Assembly: GCA_048594665.1 (NCBI GenBank)
Contig: JBMDWT010000063.1
Coordinates: 124,001 to 188,000 of the forward strand
Direction of reading: 5' to 3'
Source of the DNA: Amaricoccus sp048594665
GTDB lineage: Bacteria; Pseudomonadota; Alphaproteobacteria; Rhodobacterales; Rhodobacteraceae
DNA: 64,000 nt
Shown: positions 16,814-26,200 of the stretch, piece by piece
Position numbering within the stretch: position 1 is the stretch's first letter
Layout: the number at the start of each line of letters is the position of its first letter
Made by a program: the position numbers and the translations under genes
Notes under the pieces: generated by a model
The model's input: the letters and a program-made list of their open reading frames with translations, nothing else
The model's database searches: none
Told to the model about the DNA's origin: nothing

Positions 16814-18247
16814 ATGGCCTTGCATCAGAACTTCATCAACGGTCGGTTTGAACCGGCGGGAACGGGCGACAATATCCCGGTGTTGAACCCGGCACGGGAT
16901 ACGGTGATTTCGGAGATCCCCGACTCCTCGCCCGACGCGGTGAACGCCGCCGTCGAGGCCGCGAAGAAGGCCCAGCGCGCCTGGGAACGGCGTCCGGCCA
17001 TCGAGCGCGCCGGCCTCCTGCGCCAGATTTCGGCCCGCATCCGCGACAATGTCGACGAGATCGCCCGGGTGATTTCCGAGGAACAGGGCAAGATCCTGAG
17101 CCTCGCCACCGTCGAGGCGCATTTCACCGCCAACTATATCGACTATATGGCGGAATGGGCGCGCCGGATCGAAGGCGAGATCGTCCAGTCCGACCGCCCC
17201 GGCGAGAATATCTTCGTGTTCCGTCAGGCGATGGGCGTGGTCGCGGGCATCCTCCCTTGGAACTTCCCCTTCTTCCTCATCGCCCGCAAGATGGCCCCGG
17301 CTCTGATCACCGGCAACACCATCGTCATCAAGCCGAGCGAGGAAACCCCGAACAACGCCGCCCTCTTCGCCCGGCTCGTGACCGAGACCGACCTGCCCCA
17401 GGGCGTGTTCAACCTCGTCTATGGCCGGGGCGGCACGACGGGCCGCGCGCTGTCCCTGCATGAGGACGTCAAGATGATCAGCTTCACCGGCAGCGTCGAT
17501 ACCGGTTCCAAGATCATGGCCGATGCCGCGAAAAACATCACCAAGGTCAATCTGGAACTCGGCGGCAAGGCTCCGGCGATCGTGCTGGCCGACGCCGATC
17601 TCGATCTGGCCGCCCGCGCCATCAAGCAGTCGCGGGTGCTGAACACCGGCCAGGTCTGCAACGCGGCCGAACGGGTCTATGTCGCCGAAAGCGTCGCCGA
17701 GGAATTCGTCTCCAAGCTCACCGCCGAGATGAAGGCCACCCGCTACGGCGATCCGCTCGGCGGCAAGGAACTTGACATGGGCCCGATCATCAACAAGGCG
17801 GGCGTCGCCAAGATCGACGACCTCGTCTCGGGCGCGATCCGGGAAGGGGCGGAGGTCGCGCTGGGCGGCAAGGTCGCCGATCTCGGCGTGGGCAATCACT
17901 ACGAGCCGACGGTCCTTCTGAACTGCCGCCAGGACATGGAGATCATCCGGAAGGAAATCTTCGGCCCGGTCCTGCCGGTCGTCACCGTCAAGGATTTCGA
18001 AGAGGCTGTCGCCTATGCCAACGACACGACCTATGGCCTGACCTCCTCGATCTATACCCGTGACCTGAACACCGCCCTTCGGGCTTGCAACGAACTGAAC
18101 TTCGGTGAGACTTACATCAATCGTGAGAATTTCGAAGCGATGCAGGGGTTCCACGCGGGGCGGGGCAAATCGGGGATCGGCGGCGCGGATGGCAAGCATG
18201 GCGTTCTGGAATATACCCAGACCCATCTCGCCTACATCCAGGGCTGA
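16814..18247 (+). CDS. aldA: NAD-dependent aldehyde dehydrogenase, AldA type
   Basis: A 477-residue aldehyde dehydrogenase very close to the AldA (lactaldehyde/glycolaldehyde dehydrogenase) group: GILPWNFPFFLIARKMAPAL, catalytic Glu in VNLELGGKAP, nucleophile Cys in NTGQVCNAAERV, and the AldA hallmark tail TYINRENFEAMQGFHAG followed by GIGGADGKHG. It would oxidise the aldehyde made by the divergently encoded PQQ dehydrogenase to the acid that the ligase at 6836 can activate. GGGAGGAAATTC precedes the ATG. The GAATTC operators lie upstream, and a hairpin terminator follows. Confidence 0.95.
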   Translation: MALHQNFINGRFEPAGTGDNIPVLNPARDTVISEIPDSSPDAVNAAVEAAKKAQRAWERRPAIERAGLLRQISARIRDNVDEIARVISEEQGKILSLATVEAHFTANYIDYMAEWARRIEGEIVQSDRPGENIFVFRQAMGVVAGILPWNFPFFLIARKMAPALITGNTIVIKPSEETPNNAALFARLVTETDLPQGVFNLVYGRGGTTGRALSLHEDVKMISFTGSVDTGSKIMADAAKNITKVNLELGGKAPAIVLADADLDLAARAIKQSRVLNTGQVCNAAERVYVAESVAEEFVSKLTAEMKATRYGDPLGGKELDMGPIINKAGVAKIDDLVSGAIREGAEVALGGKVADLGVGNHYEPTVLLNCRQDMEIIRKEIFGPVLPVVTVKDFEEAVAYANDTTYGLTSSIYTRDLNTALRACNELNFGETYINRENFEAMQGFHAGRGKSGIGGADGKHGVLEYTQTHLAYIQG

Positions 18248-18277
18248 GGCCCTCGGTTCGGCGCGGGAGGGCCTTTC
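18248..18277 (+). terminator. Probable terminator after aldA
   Basis: Seven-base arms GGCCCTC (18248-18254) and GAGGGCC (18267-18273) with a 12-base loop are followed by TTT. It begins right after the aldA stop and precedes the GntR gene. The T-run is short, so termination may be partial. Confidence 0.5.
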
Positions 18278-18357
18278 CCCCCGCGCCCGCTACCCTCTTC
18301 GGGACGCCAGGCAGGCCAGGGAATTCGGAGTCGCAGTGAACCATTAGCGAGGACCAG

Positions 18358-19068
18358 ATGAAACCGATCGTGACGACCCCCAGCCGGGCGGAGCAGGTCT
18401 ATCTCTCGATCAGAGACCGTATCTGCGATGGAACGCTCGAACCCGGCACACATCTGGTCCAGGAGGACCTCGCCGCCCGGCTGGGCGTCTCGCGCCAGCC
18501 GGTCCAGCAGGCCATGGTCATGCTGCGCAATGACGGGCTGGTCTTTGAACAGGGCGCGCGCGGGCTCTACGTGGCCCCGCTCGATGCCGAACAGACCATC
18601 CAGCGCTACCAGATCCGCCTCAGCCTCGACAAACTCGCCGCCCGCCTGACAGCGGAGCGCGCGGCGGCCTCCCCGGCCTTCGCCGCCGAACTGATGCGCG
18701 GGGGCGAGCGGATCCTGAGCCAGGGAGACGAGGCCGCGATCGGCAACCGCTATCGCGACGCGGTGGCACAGGACGTGGCCTTCCATTCCTACTTCTACGA
18801 GATGTCGGGAAATCCGCTGATCGCCACGACCGCCGAGCCGCATTGGCTCTATCTGCGGCGGGTCATGGTCGCCGTGCTGAACTATGCCGAACGCGGCCAG
18901 CTCGTCTGGCGCCAGCACCATGAAATTCTCGAATCCGCCGCCAGGGGCCAGGTCGAGGAAACCGTCGCCCGCGTCACCCTGCATATCCAGGGCGCCGAGG
19001 CCGCCTTCCTGCGCTGCCTGCCCACGTCCACGCCGAACACGTCCACGCCGGATACGCTCGCCAGCTGA
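18358..19068 (+). CDS. GntR-family regulator with FCD ligand domain
   Basis: A 236-residue FadR-subfamily regulator. Residues about 10-75 form the winged helix (VYLSIRDRICDGTLEPG, then LAARLGVSRQPVQQAM). The FCD domain follows, with metal/ligand residues in AQDVAFHSYFYEMSGNP (Asp, His), QHHEILES and VTLHIQG. Such proteins usually sense a carboxylic acid and repress the catabolic genes. It lies between aldA and the GMC oxidoreductase, and its own upstream region has one GAATTC (about 18321-18326). It is the best candidate to bind the repeats at 8455-8483 and 16612-16688. Confidence 0.9.
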   Translation: MKPIVTTPSRAEQVYLSIRDRICDGTLEPGTHLVQEDLAARLGVSRQPVQQAMVMLRNDGLVFEQGARGLYVAPLDAEQTIQRYQIRLSLDKLAARLTAERAAASPAFAAELMRGGERILSQGDEAAIGNRYRDAVAQDVAFHSYFYEMSGNPLIATTAEPHWLYLRRVMVAVLNYAERGQLVWRQHHEILESAARGQVEETVARVTLHIQGAEAAFLRCLPTSTPNTSTPDTLAS

Positions 19069-19177
19069 TCCGCGCGACTGAAAACGGGTTTCGTTCTTCC
19101 GCATCTTGCCGTACTGGCAAGGGGGAACCGGCGCCTGGCTCTCCCCGGGCCGGGCTCCCCGTCGAAGGAAGTGCCTT

Positions 19178-20809
19178 GTGATTGACGAGCATCCGAATTT
19201 CCAGCGCCTGCGCGACTTTCAAGCCGACATCTGCGTCATCGGAGGGGGTCCGGTCGGGATCGTCACCGCGATCGCCCTCAGCGACAAGGGGTTCCGCACG
19301 CTCCTTCTGGAGAGCGGCGGGGCAGCCCCCCGGGCGGAGTCCCAGGCGCTGTCGGAGGCCGAGAACCTCAATCCCGACAGCCACCATGCCCCCCATATCA
19401 CCGTGGCCCGCAGGCTCGGGGGCGCGTCCAATCTCTGGGGCGGCCGCTGCCTGCCCTATGATCCCATCGATTTCCGCGACCGGCCCTGGCTCGGCCTGTC
19501 GTCCTGGCCGATCTCGGAGGCCGATCTCGATCCCTGGCTCGGCGATGCCTGCGCGATGCTCGACGCCGGGCGTCCGGTCTATCGCGAGCCGCTGCCCGGG
19601 GTAAGCTCTGACGATGCCTTCAGCTTCGACACGCTGGAACGCTGGAGCAATACCCCCCGCGCCCAGAACCTTCACCGCGCGACGCTGGAAAACCGCCCGA
19701 ACCTGCTGGTCGCCCTCGGCGCCACCGTGCTCGGCTTTGACACCGACGCGGACGGCCGGATCACCGCGCTCGATCTCCATCTCGAAGGCGAGGGGTCCGG
19801 CGCCCTTCCCGTCGCCCGAGCGGTGCTCACCGCCGGGGGCAACGAGAGCACGCGGCTCCTGCTCGCCCACCAGCGCCGCTTTCCGGACCGGTTCGGCGAT
19901 GCGCTCGGGCGTTTTTACATGGGGCATGTGAACGGCCAGATCGCCGATATCACTTTCGACAATCGCGCGCTGCATGACGGGCTGAACTTCCATCCCGACG
20001 CGAACGGCTCCTATGTCCGCCGCCGCCTGGTCCCGAGCGAGGCGACACAGGAGGAGGCCCATCTCGCCAATGTCGCCTTCTGGCCGGTGGTCCCGGCGAT
20101 CGCCCGGCCCGAACACCGGTCCGGTCCGCTCTCCGCGATCTTTCTGGCAATGTCCATCGGCCCGCTCGCCCGCCGCCTGATCGCCGAGCCGATCCGCCTG
20201 AAGCATGTCGGCCTGCCGCCCTACCGGCGCGGGCGGCATGTGGCGAACCTTCTGCTCGACCTGCCCCGGACGGTCGGCTTCATTCCCTGGTTCCTGTGGC
20301 ACAACCGGATCGCCAGACAGCGGCTTCCGGGATTCTTCCTGGAAAACCCGGCCCGCCGCTATGGTCTCGAATATCATTCGGAACATCTGCCGGAGGCCGA
20401 GAGCCGCCTGACCCTTTCGGACCAGACCGACCGGCTGGGCCTGCCGCGGCTTTCCATCGACCTGCGGTTTTCGGACGCGGATGCCGAGGCGGTCCTGCGC
20501 GCCCACGCGGCGCTCGAAGCCTGGCTCACCCGCAACGCGCTCGGTCGGCTGGAGTATTACGATGCGCCGGAAGGGCGGGCGGCGGCGGTGCTGGCCGAGG
20601 CCAAGCATGGCAATCATCAGGTCGGCACGATCCGCATGGGGTCCGACCGCGGATCGGCGGTGGTCGACGGCGATTGCCGCTGTTTCGATATTCCGAACCT
20701 GCATGTGGTGACGACGGCGGTGTTGCCGACCTCGGGTCAGGCCAACCCGACCCTGACCGCCGTCCAGCTCGGATTGCGCCTCGCCGACCATCTCGCCGGC
20801 ACGCGCTAG
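19178..20809 (+). CDS. GMC-family FAD oxidoreductase
   Basis: A 543-residue flavoprotein. The N-terminal FAD-binding motif is ADICVIGGGPVGIVTA, followed by RLGGASNLWGGRC, typical of the GMC/choline-dehydrogenase-like group. The C-terminal GMC_oxred_C domain has AKHGNHQVGTIRMG (active His) and LPTSGQANPTLTAVQLGLR. It probably oxidises an alcohol or sugar hydroxyl. The start chosen is GTG at 19178, with AAGGAAG upstream. It follows the GntR gene by about 110 bases on the same strand, so it may belong to the same catabolic regulon. Confidence 0.85.
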   Translation: MIDEHPNFQRLRDFQADICVIGGGPVGIVTAIALSDKGFRTLLLESGGAAPRAESQALSEAENLNPDSHHAPHITVARRLGGASNLWGGRCLPYDPIDFRDRPWLGLSSWPISEADLDPWLGDACAMLDAGRPVYREPLPGVSSDDAFSFDTLERWSNTPRAQNLHRATLENRPNLLVALGATVLGFDTDADGRITALDLHLEGEGSGALPVARAVLTAGGNESTRLLLAHQRRFPDRFGDALGRFYMGHVNGQIADITFDNRALHDGLNFHPDANGSYVRRRLVPSEATQEEAHLANVAFWPVVPAIARPEHRSGPLSAIFLAMSIGPLARRLIAEPIRLKHVGLPPYRRGRHVANLLLDLPRTVGFIPWFLWHNRIARQRLPGFFLENPARRYGLEYHSEHLPEAESRLTLSDQTDRLGLPRLSIDLRFSDADAEAVLRAHAALEAWLTRNALGRLEYYDAPEGRAAAVLAEAKHGNHQVGTIRMGSDRGSAVVDGDCRCFDIPNLHVVTTAVLPTSGQANPTLTAVQLGLRLADHLAGTR

Positions 20810-20810
20810 A

Positions 20811-20910
20811 GCGCAATCCGACCGGAGTAAAACGAGGGTCGGATAAATTGCGCCTAAATTCAAATTGATAGAGCGGTGAACGGGGGCCGGTGTGAACGGG
20901 CACCGCTCTA
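20811..20910. repeat. Imperfect and perfect inverted repeats after the GMC gene
   Basis: GCGCAATCCGACC (20811-20823) faces GGTCGGATAAATTGCGC (20837-20853), an inverted pair with a small insertion. Next come perfect ten-base arms TAGAGCGGTG (20869-20878) and CACCGCTCTA (20901-20910). The first pair resembles dispersed palindromes that I have seen in alphaproteobacterial intergenic regions. The second can form a hairpin that could end GMC transcription, although no T-run follows. Confidence 0.5.
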
Positions 20911-20926
20911 ATCCCCGGCTGTCAAC

Positions 20927-20989
20927 GTAGGGCGGATTTCAATCCGCCCCCGCGTAATCGTCAAACGTAGGGCGGGTTTCAACCCGCCC
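20927..20989. repeat. Tandem REP-like palindromes GTAGGGCGGRTTTC
   Basis: Two copies, 20927-20949 and 20967-20989, each read CGTAGGGCGG then a perfect nine-base hairpin: GGGCGGATT/AATCCGCCC and GGGCGGGTT/AACCCGCCC around a TC loop. The copies differ by a compensated A-to-G/T-to-C pair, so the stem is conserved. A third copy is at 36163-36183. The position, between convergent genes, suggests a bidirectional terminator or a REP-type mobile palindrome. Confidence 0.7.
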
Positions 20990-21027
20990 CCTCCCCGCCT
21001 CGCCGGAACACGCCCCCGGTCGCGGGC

Positions 21028-22956
21028 TCAGACCTTGGCCTTGCGCGGCTTGGTGGCGCGTTTGCCCGGATCGCGGACCTCCATCGCGGCACCCTTGCCC
21101 GCGGCCTTGGCGAACGGCTTGCCCGGACGGCGCGACGTTTTTGCATCGACCGGCTTTCCTCCGGGACGCGCCGCCCCGGCCTGAGGCTTCGGCGCCCGCG
21201 CCGCCTTGGCCCGATCCTCGGGCGTCCAGCGCGGTTTCACCTCATTGACCAAGTCCTCCTCGCGGGGCGCACGGACGGTGTCGGCCTGCCGCGTCGCCGG
21301 ATCGAAGGCGACCGGCTTGCGCGCGGGCTTCGCCCGGTCGCGCTCCATGCGCGGCGCCGGGACAGCGCGCTCGAACGCCGGTTCGCCCGCGAGCCTGCGC
21401 ATCGTGACATCCGCCCCGAGCGAGACCTCCTCGCCAAATCCACCGGCGGCGTTGGCCGCGATCTGGACGAAGGTTTCATCCTGGCGCACCCGGATCGCCC
21501 CGATCGCATCCTTGGTGATCCCGCCCGCGTCGCAGATCTTGGGCAGGAGCCAGCGCGCCTCGGCCCGATCCGCCTGGCCGACCGAGAGAGAGAACCAGAC
21601 CGACTCGCCAAACTCGCCCCGTGTGCGCGGCCCGGCACTGGCGGCGGGCGCGGTTTCGGCGATATCCTCGGGCGCGGAGCGGGCCTCGCGCCAGAGCCGG
21701 ATGAAGGCCGCCGCGACCTGTTCCGCACCAAAACCGTCGAGCAGGCTCAGGGCCAGCGCCCCCTCCTCGCCCGGCGGGGTCCGGAGCGCGGGATGCTCCA
21801 TCATCCGCGCATCGTCGCGCAGCCGCACCGCCTCCGCCGAGGGGGCCACCCCCCAGTCGGCGACCAGACGCGCCCCTTGGAGCAGACGCTGCGCCTTGCG
21901 AACCTCGGCGGGTGTGACGATCAGGGCCGAGACCCCCTTGGCCCCGGCCCGGCCAGTCCGGCCCGACCGATGCAGCAAGGTTTCGGAATTGGTCGGCAGG
22001 TCGGCATGGATCACCAGTTCCAACCCCGGCAGATCGATGCCCCGCGCCGCCACGTCGGTTGCGATACAGACCCGCGCCCGCCCGTCGCGCAGCGCCTGGA
22101 GCGCGTTGGTGCGTTCCTGCTGGCTCAATTCCCCCGAGAGCGCCACGACCTGGAATCCGCGATTGCCCATCCGGGCCATCAGATGGTTCACATTCGCCCG
22201 CGTCTTGCAGAACACGATGGCCGTGCGCGCCTCGTGAAAGCGCAGCAGATTGAAGATCGCATGTTCCCGGTCGCGCGGCGCCACGGTCAGCGCCTGATAG
22301 TCGATATCGACATGCTGGCGCGCCTCGCCCGCCGTCTGGATGCGCAGCGCATCCTTCTGGAAACTCCGCGCCAGTTCGGCGATCGCGCGCGGCACCGTGG
22401 CCGAGAACATCAGGGTCCGGCGCTCCTCCGGCGCCGCCGAGAGGATGAATTCCAGATCCTCGCGGAACCCGAGATCCAGCATCTCGTCCGCCTCGTCGAG
22501 CACGCAGGCCCGCAGGCCGGAGAGAACGAGGCTGCCGCGTTCGATATGATCCCTCAGCCGTCCGGGCGTGCCCACGACGATCTGCGCTCCGCGCTCCAGC
22601 GCCCGGCGCTCGGTCCGGTAGTCCATGCCGCCGACGCAGGTCGCGATCCGCCCGCCCGCCTCGCCATAGAGCCAGCCGAGCTCACGCGCCACCTGAAGCG
22701 CCAGCTCCCGGGTCGGCGCCACCGCGAGCGCCAGCGGCGTCTCGGCTGTGAGGATGGTCCCCGCCGCGCCCAGCACCTCGGGCGCGATGGCCAGCCCGAA
22801 GGCCACGGTCTTGCCGGAACCGGTCTGCGCCGAGACCAGAAGGTCACGCCCCGCCGCCTCGTCCGCGAGCACCGCCCGCTGCACCGGAGTCAGGGTGGCA
22901 AAGCCCTTGGAGGCCAAAGCCGCGGCCAGCGGCGCGGCTATATCAAATTCGCTCAT
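21028..22956 (-). CDS. DEAD-box ATP-dependent RNA helicase, DeaD/CsdA-like
   Basis: A 642-residue RNA helicase. Motif I is SAQTGSGKT, motif II VLDEADEMLD, motif III FSATVP, and motif VI HRSGRTGRAG. After the helicase core, a DbpA-type RNA-binding domain (TKDAIGAIRVRQDETFVQI) is followed by a Lys/Arg/Pro-rich tail of about 100 residues, as in CsdA/DeaD proteins involved in ribosome assembly and mRNA decay. The ATG at 22956 is preceded by no strong ribosome site. The 289 bases upstream, to the autotransporter stop at 23246, hold no gene that I can support. Confidence 0.92.
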   Translation of the reverse strand: MSEFDIAAPLAAALASKGFATLTPVQRAVLADEAAGRDLLVSAQTGSGKTVAFGLAIAPEVLGAAGTILTAETPLALAVAPTRELALQVARELGWLYGEAGGRIATCVGGMDYRTERRALERGAQIVVGTPGRLRDHIERGSLVLSGLRACVLDEADEMLDLGFREDLEFILSAAPEERRTLMFSATVPRAIAELARSFQKDALRIQTAGEARQHVDIDYQALTVAPRDREHAIFNLLRFHEARTAIVFCKTRANVNHLMARMGNRGFQVVALSGELSQQERTNALQALRDGRARVCIATDVAARGIDLPGLELVIHADLPTNSETLLHRSGRTGRAGAKGVSALIVTPAEVRKAQRLLQGARLVADWGVAPSAEAVRLRDDARMMEHPALRTPPGEEGALALSLLDGFGAEQVAAAFIRLWREARSAPEDIAETAPAASAGPRTRGEFGESVWFSLSVGQADRAEARWLLPKICDAGGITKDAIGAIRVRQDETFVQIAANAAGGFGEEVSLGADVTMRRLAGEPAFERAVPAPRMERDRAKPARKPVAFDPATRQADTVRAPREEDLVNEVKPRWTPEDRAKAARAPKPQAGAARPGGKPVDAKTSRRPGKPFAKAAGKGAAMEVRDPGKRATKPRKAKV

Positions 22957-23245
22957 GCAATTCGCCAGGATTGGGGGCCTGAAGCCCGATGATGGCCCCC
23001 CTGTTCCTCGCCCCGGTCCCGTCATCGCAACGCAAACCGGCCCGGAAATCCTGAGCCCTGCCGCGCTCCTATCCGGGAACCGGCCGCGAGTCAAAGACAA
23101 TCCCCCATTCCCGGCCCACAACCCGCGGACAGGGTGAACGCGTGCCCGGAGCGAGGTCCGGCCAGGCGGACCGGACCGCCGATCCCGAAATCGCAACAGG
23201 CCAAAATCATGGAGCGAACGATCCGGCGCCGTCGCACCGTCCGCC

Positions 23246-26200
23246 CTAGAAGCTCCAGCTCAGCCGGGCAAGGCCGCTCTGGCTCGTCTCGTCCTCCGCC
23301 CAGCTCGCATCATAGAGCAGGCTGATCGTCAGCCGCCCCGCCGTTGCGATATCCACCCCCGCCGAGAGGCGCCCGACCACATTGGCGGAATCGATCCCGG
23401 TCTCGAAAGTCCCCGCGCTGATCGGAACGTCGGCGAACCGCGCGGAGGAGGTCCAATCGTCCTGGCTGAGGAACGACACCCCCCCGGTGGCATAGAGATT
23501 GAGGACCGTGCCGTCCGAGAGGTTCGTCCGCCCCCCGACCTTCAAAAGCGGCGTCGCCGCCAGCACCAGATCATCCGACGACCCGACCACGAGATCGAGA
23601 TCCCCCGCGCCGCTCTCGGTATAGCCATCCACCTTGACATAACCCGCATCGAGTTCCAGCGCCGGCTGGAGATACCAGCCGTCCCCCGGCACCTCCCAGG
23701 AACCGCGCAGATGCAGACCGGCGTTCAGGGCATTGGTCGAGGCGGTCGCCGTCTCGCGTCTGTCCCCGACCGCGATATTGCGCCGGCTGTCGAGCCAGCC
23801 ATACCCGAAATCCACCGCCCCCGCGAGCAGCAGCGGCCCGGTCTGCCGCTTCAACGTAAAGACGGCCAGCACCGCGTTGCCATCCACCTCGGTGCCGTCA
23901 TCGCCGCTCTGGTCGCTGGTCTCATAGCCCAGCGCCCCGCCCGCGAACCAGTCCGCGTCGATCCGCCGCTGCCCCCCGATCATCGCGGTCGAAGCGCGCC
24001 AGTCATAGCCGGGGGTCGCGGTATTCTCGATCCGCGATCCGACCACCCGCCCCCAGGCGCAATCCTGCTCCTGGAGCAGGGTGCCGCCTTCGACGAAGGC
24101 CGGGCAGCTGAAGACCGCGCGGGCGAACCGCTGGCTCGCCTGATAGCGCGCGGCCGACATCGCATTCGCGGTGCGCCCGGACAGCGTATCGAGCGCCGCG
24201 CCATAGTCGCCCCGATCCACCCCGGCCAGACTGGCAAACCCCGCGCCGAACCCCGGCGTCCCGCTGTCCCAGACCGATTGCAGATGCCGCGCGAGATCGC
24301 GGCGCGTCCCCTCCGCCGTCCGCGCGTCGGCCCGGAAATCGGCATCCGTCGCGACCGCGAGCGTGTTCCCCGAGACCGAGGCGACCTGCGAAAAGATGAG
24401 GCTCGGGCGCGCCGCGAACCCCGGATCGAGCCGGATCGCGGTGTCCGAGGTCAGGACCGGCAAGCTCCCCTTGGCGAGGGTGATCGGATGGACCTCCAGA
24501 TCGCCGCGCAGATCCGCCTCTCCCGTCACATGCAACAGATCGGCCCGGCCCCGGTCGCTGTCGAGATCGACGAGCAGATGACCGGTATGCACCAGATCCC
24601 CGGCCAGATCGCTCCGGGCAACCCGCCCGACGCCCCCCACCGACAGGGTGCCCCGGTTCACGACCTCCGCGAGCGCGAGCCGCCGCCCTGATTCCAGAAG
24701 CCCCGCGTTGACCAGACCGGCCCCCGCGCCAAAGATCGAGCCGGTGATCGTGCCGGTGTTGGTGATGGTCAGGTTCGAAGGCGCGGTGTCGGAATAGATC
24801 GCCCAGCCCTCGGTTCCATTGCCCGCCGAAACCACCTTGCCCGCGTTGGTGATGGTGTTGGCGGCGCCGCCCTCCAGCCAGATCGCGGCGCCATTGCCGG
24901 TCCCGCCGGTGACCGTGCTGGTCGCATCGAGGCTGATCGCGAGGGCCGCGCCGGCCGTGCCGTCGCTCTGGGCATGGATGCCGCTGGAATTGGCGCCGCT
25001 GGCAGTGACGGCGGTGCCGGAGGTCAGATTGACCGTCACCGTCCCGCCCGTGCCCTGGCCGCCCGCCGTGCCGCGCTGGGCGCCGGTCGGGGTCGTCACC
25101 AATCCGCCCCCGCCGCCGATGCTCTGGGCGAGGATCGCGTCGGCATTGGCCCCGATGGTGGAAACCGTGCTCTGTTCCAGATCGAGTTCCACCGCCCCGC
25201 CATTGCCCGCCCCGCCGTTCGATCCGTCAAAGGCGATCCGCGTGGTCGAGGAGGCGATATCGCCGCCGATCCCGCCGCCGCCCCCGATGCTCTGGGCGAG
25301 GATGCCCACCGCCCCCTCCCCGCCCGTCGATACGCCGCTCGCATAGGTCAAGATCAGCACCTGTCCACCCGATCCGCCCGCGCCCCCCCGGCCGCCGAGG
25401 AAAAAGCCGTTGCCCCCGGTCTGGCCGCCGACCGCCATCCCGCCGCCGCCGCCGATGCTCTGCGCAAGGATGCCATGCGCGTTCCGCCCCGTGGTGGTGA
25501 CCGATCCCAGTTCGGATTGAACCTCGACCAGCTTGCCCGAACCGCCGCCGCTGCCCGCGCCGTTGAAGGTCAGATCGACCTTGTAATCGTCGGGATCGGC
25601 ATTGTCCGACTGGACCCCGGTCTGGTCGGTGGAGAGGGCCTTGGCGATGCCGCCGCCGCCGCCGATGCTCTGGAGCACGACCCCGACCGCGTGCTTGCCG
25701 GTGGTGGAGACAGCGCCATCGAGGACCACATCGACATTGCCCCCGTTCCCGCTGACGTTTCCGTCACCGCCGATCCCGATGGCAAGGCTTTGCAGTGCGC
25801 CGTTCCTGGCCCCCGCGAGGCTGCCCTTGCCACCGCCGCCGCCGACGCTGCTCAGGGCGACCCCGAAGGCCGAGACCCCCGCCGTCGCCACCGTCGATCC
25901 CGAATCGAGGCGGACCGAGACATTGCTCCCATCGCCACCCGCGCCGCCCGTCCCGCCGATGGCGAGCGCGCCCGAGGCGGTGCCCTCGCCGCTGGTCGAG
26001 GAACTCGCCGCCCCGCCGATGCCGCCGCCGCCACCGACGCTCTGGGCAAAGATGCCGTCCGACAGCGCGCCCTCGGTGGCGATGGCGCCGCCATTCTCGA
26101 TCTGGATCGCGCCGCCGATGCCCCCGGCGCCGCCGCCGCCGCCGACCGAGACCCCGAGCTTGACGCTGGTGGCCTCGCCATCCTCGCCGTCATTGCCCTC

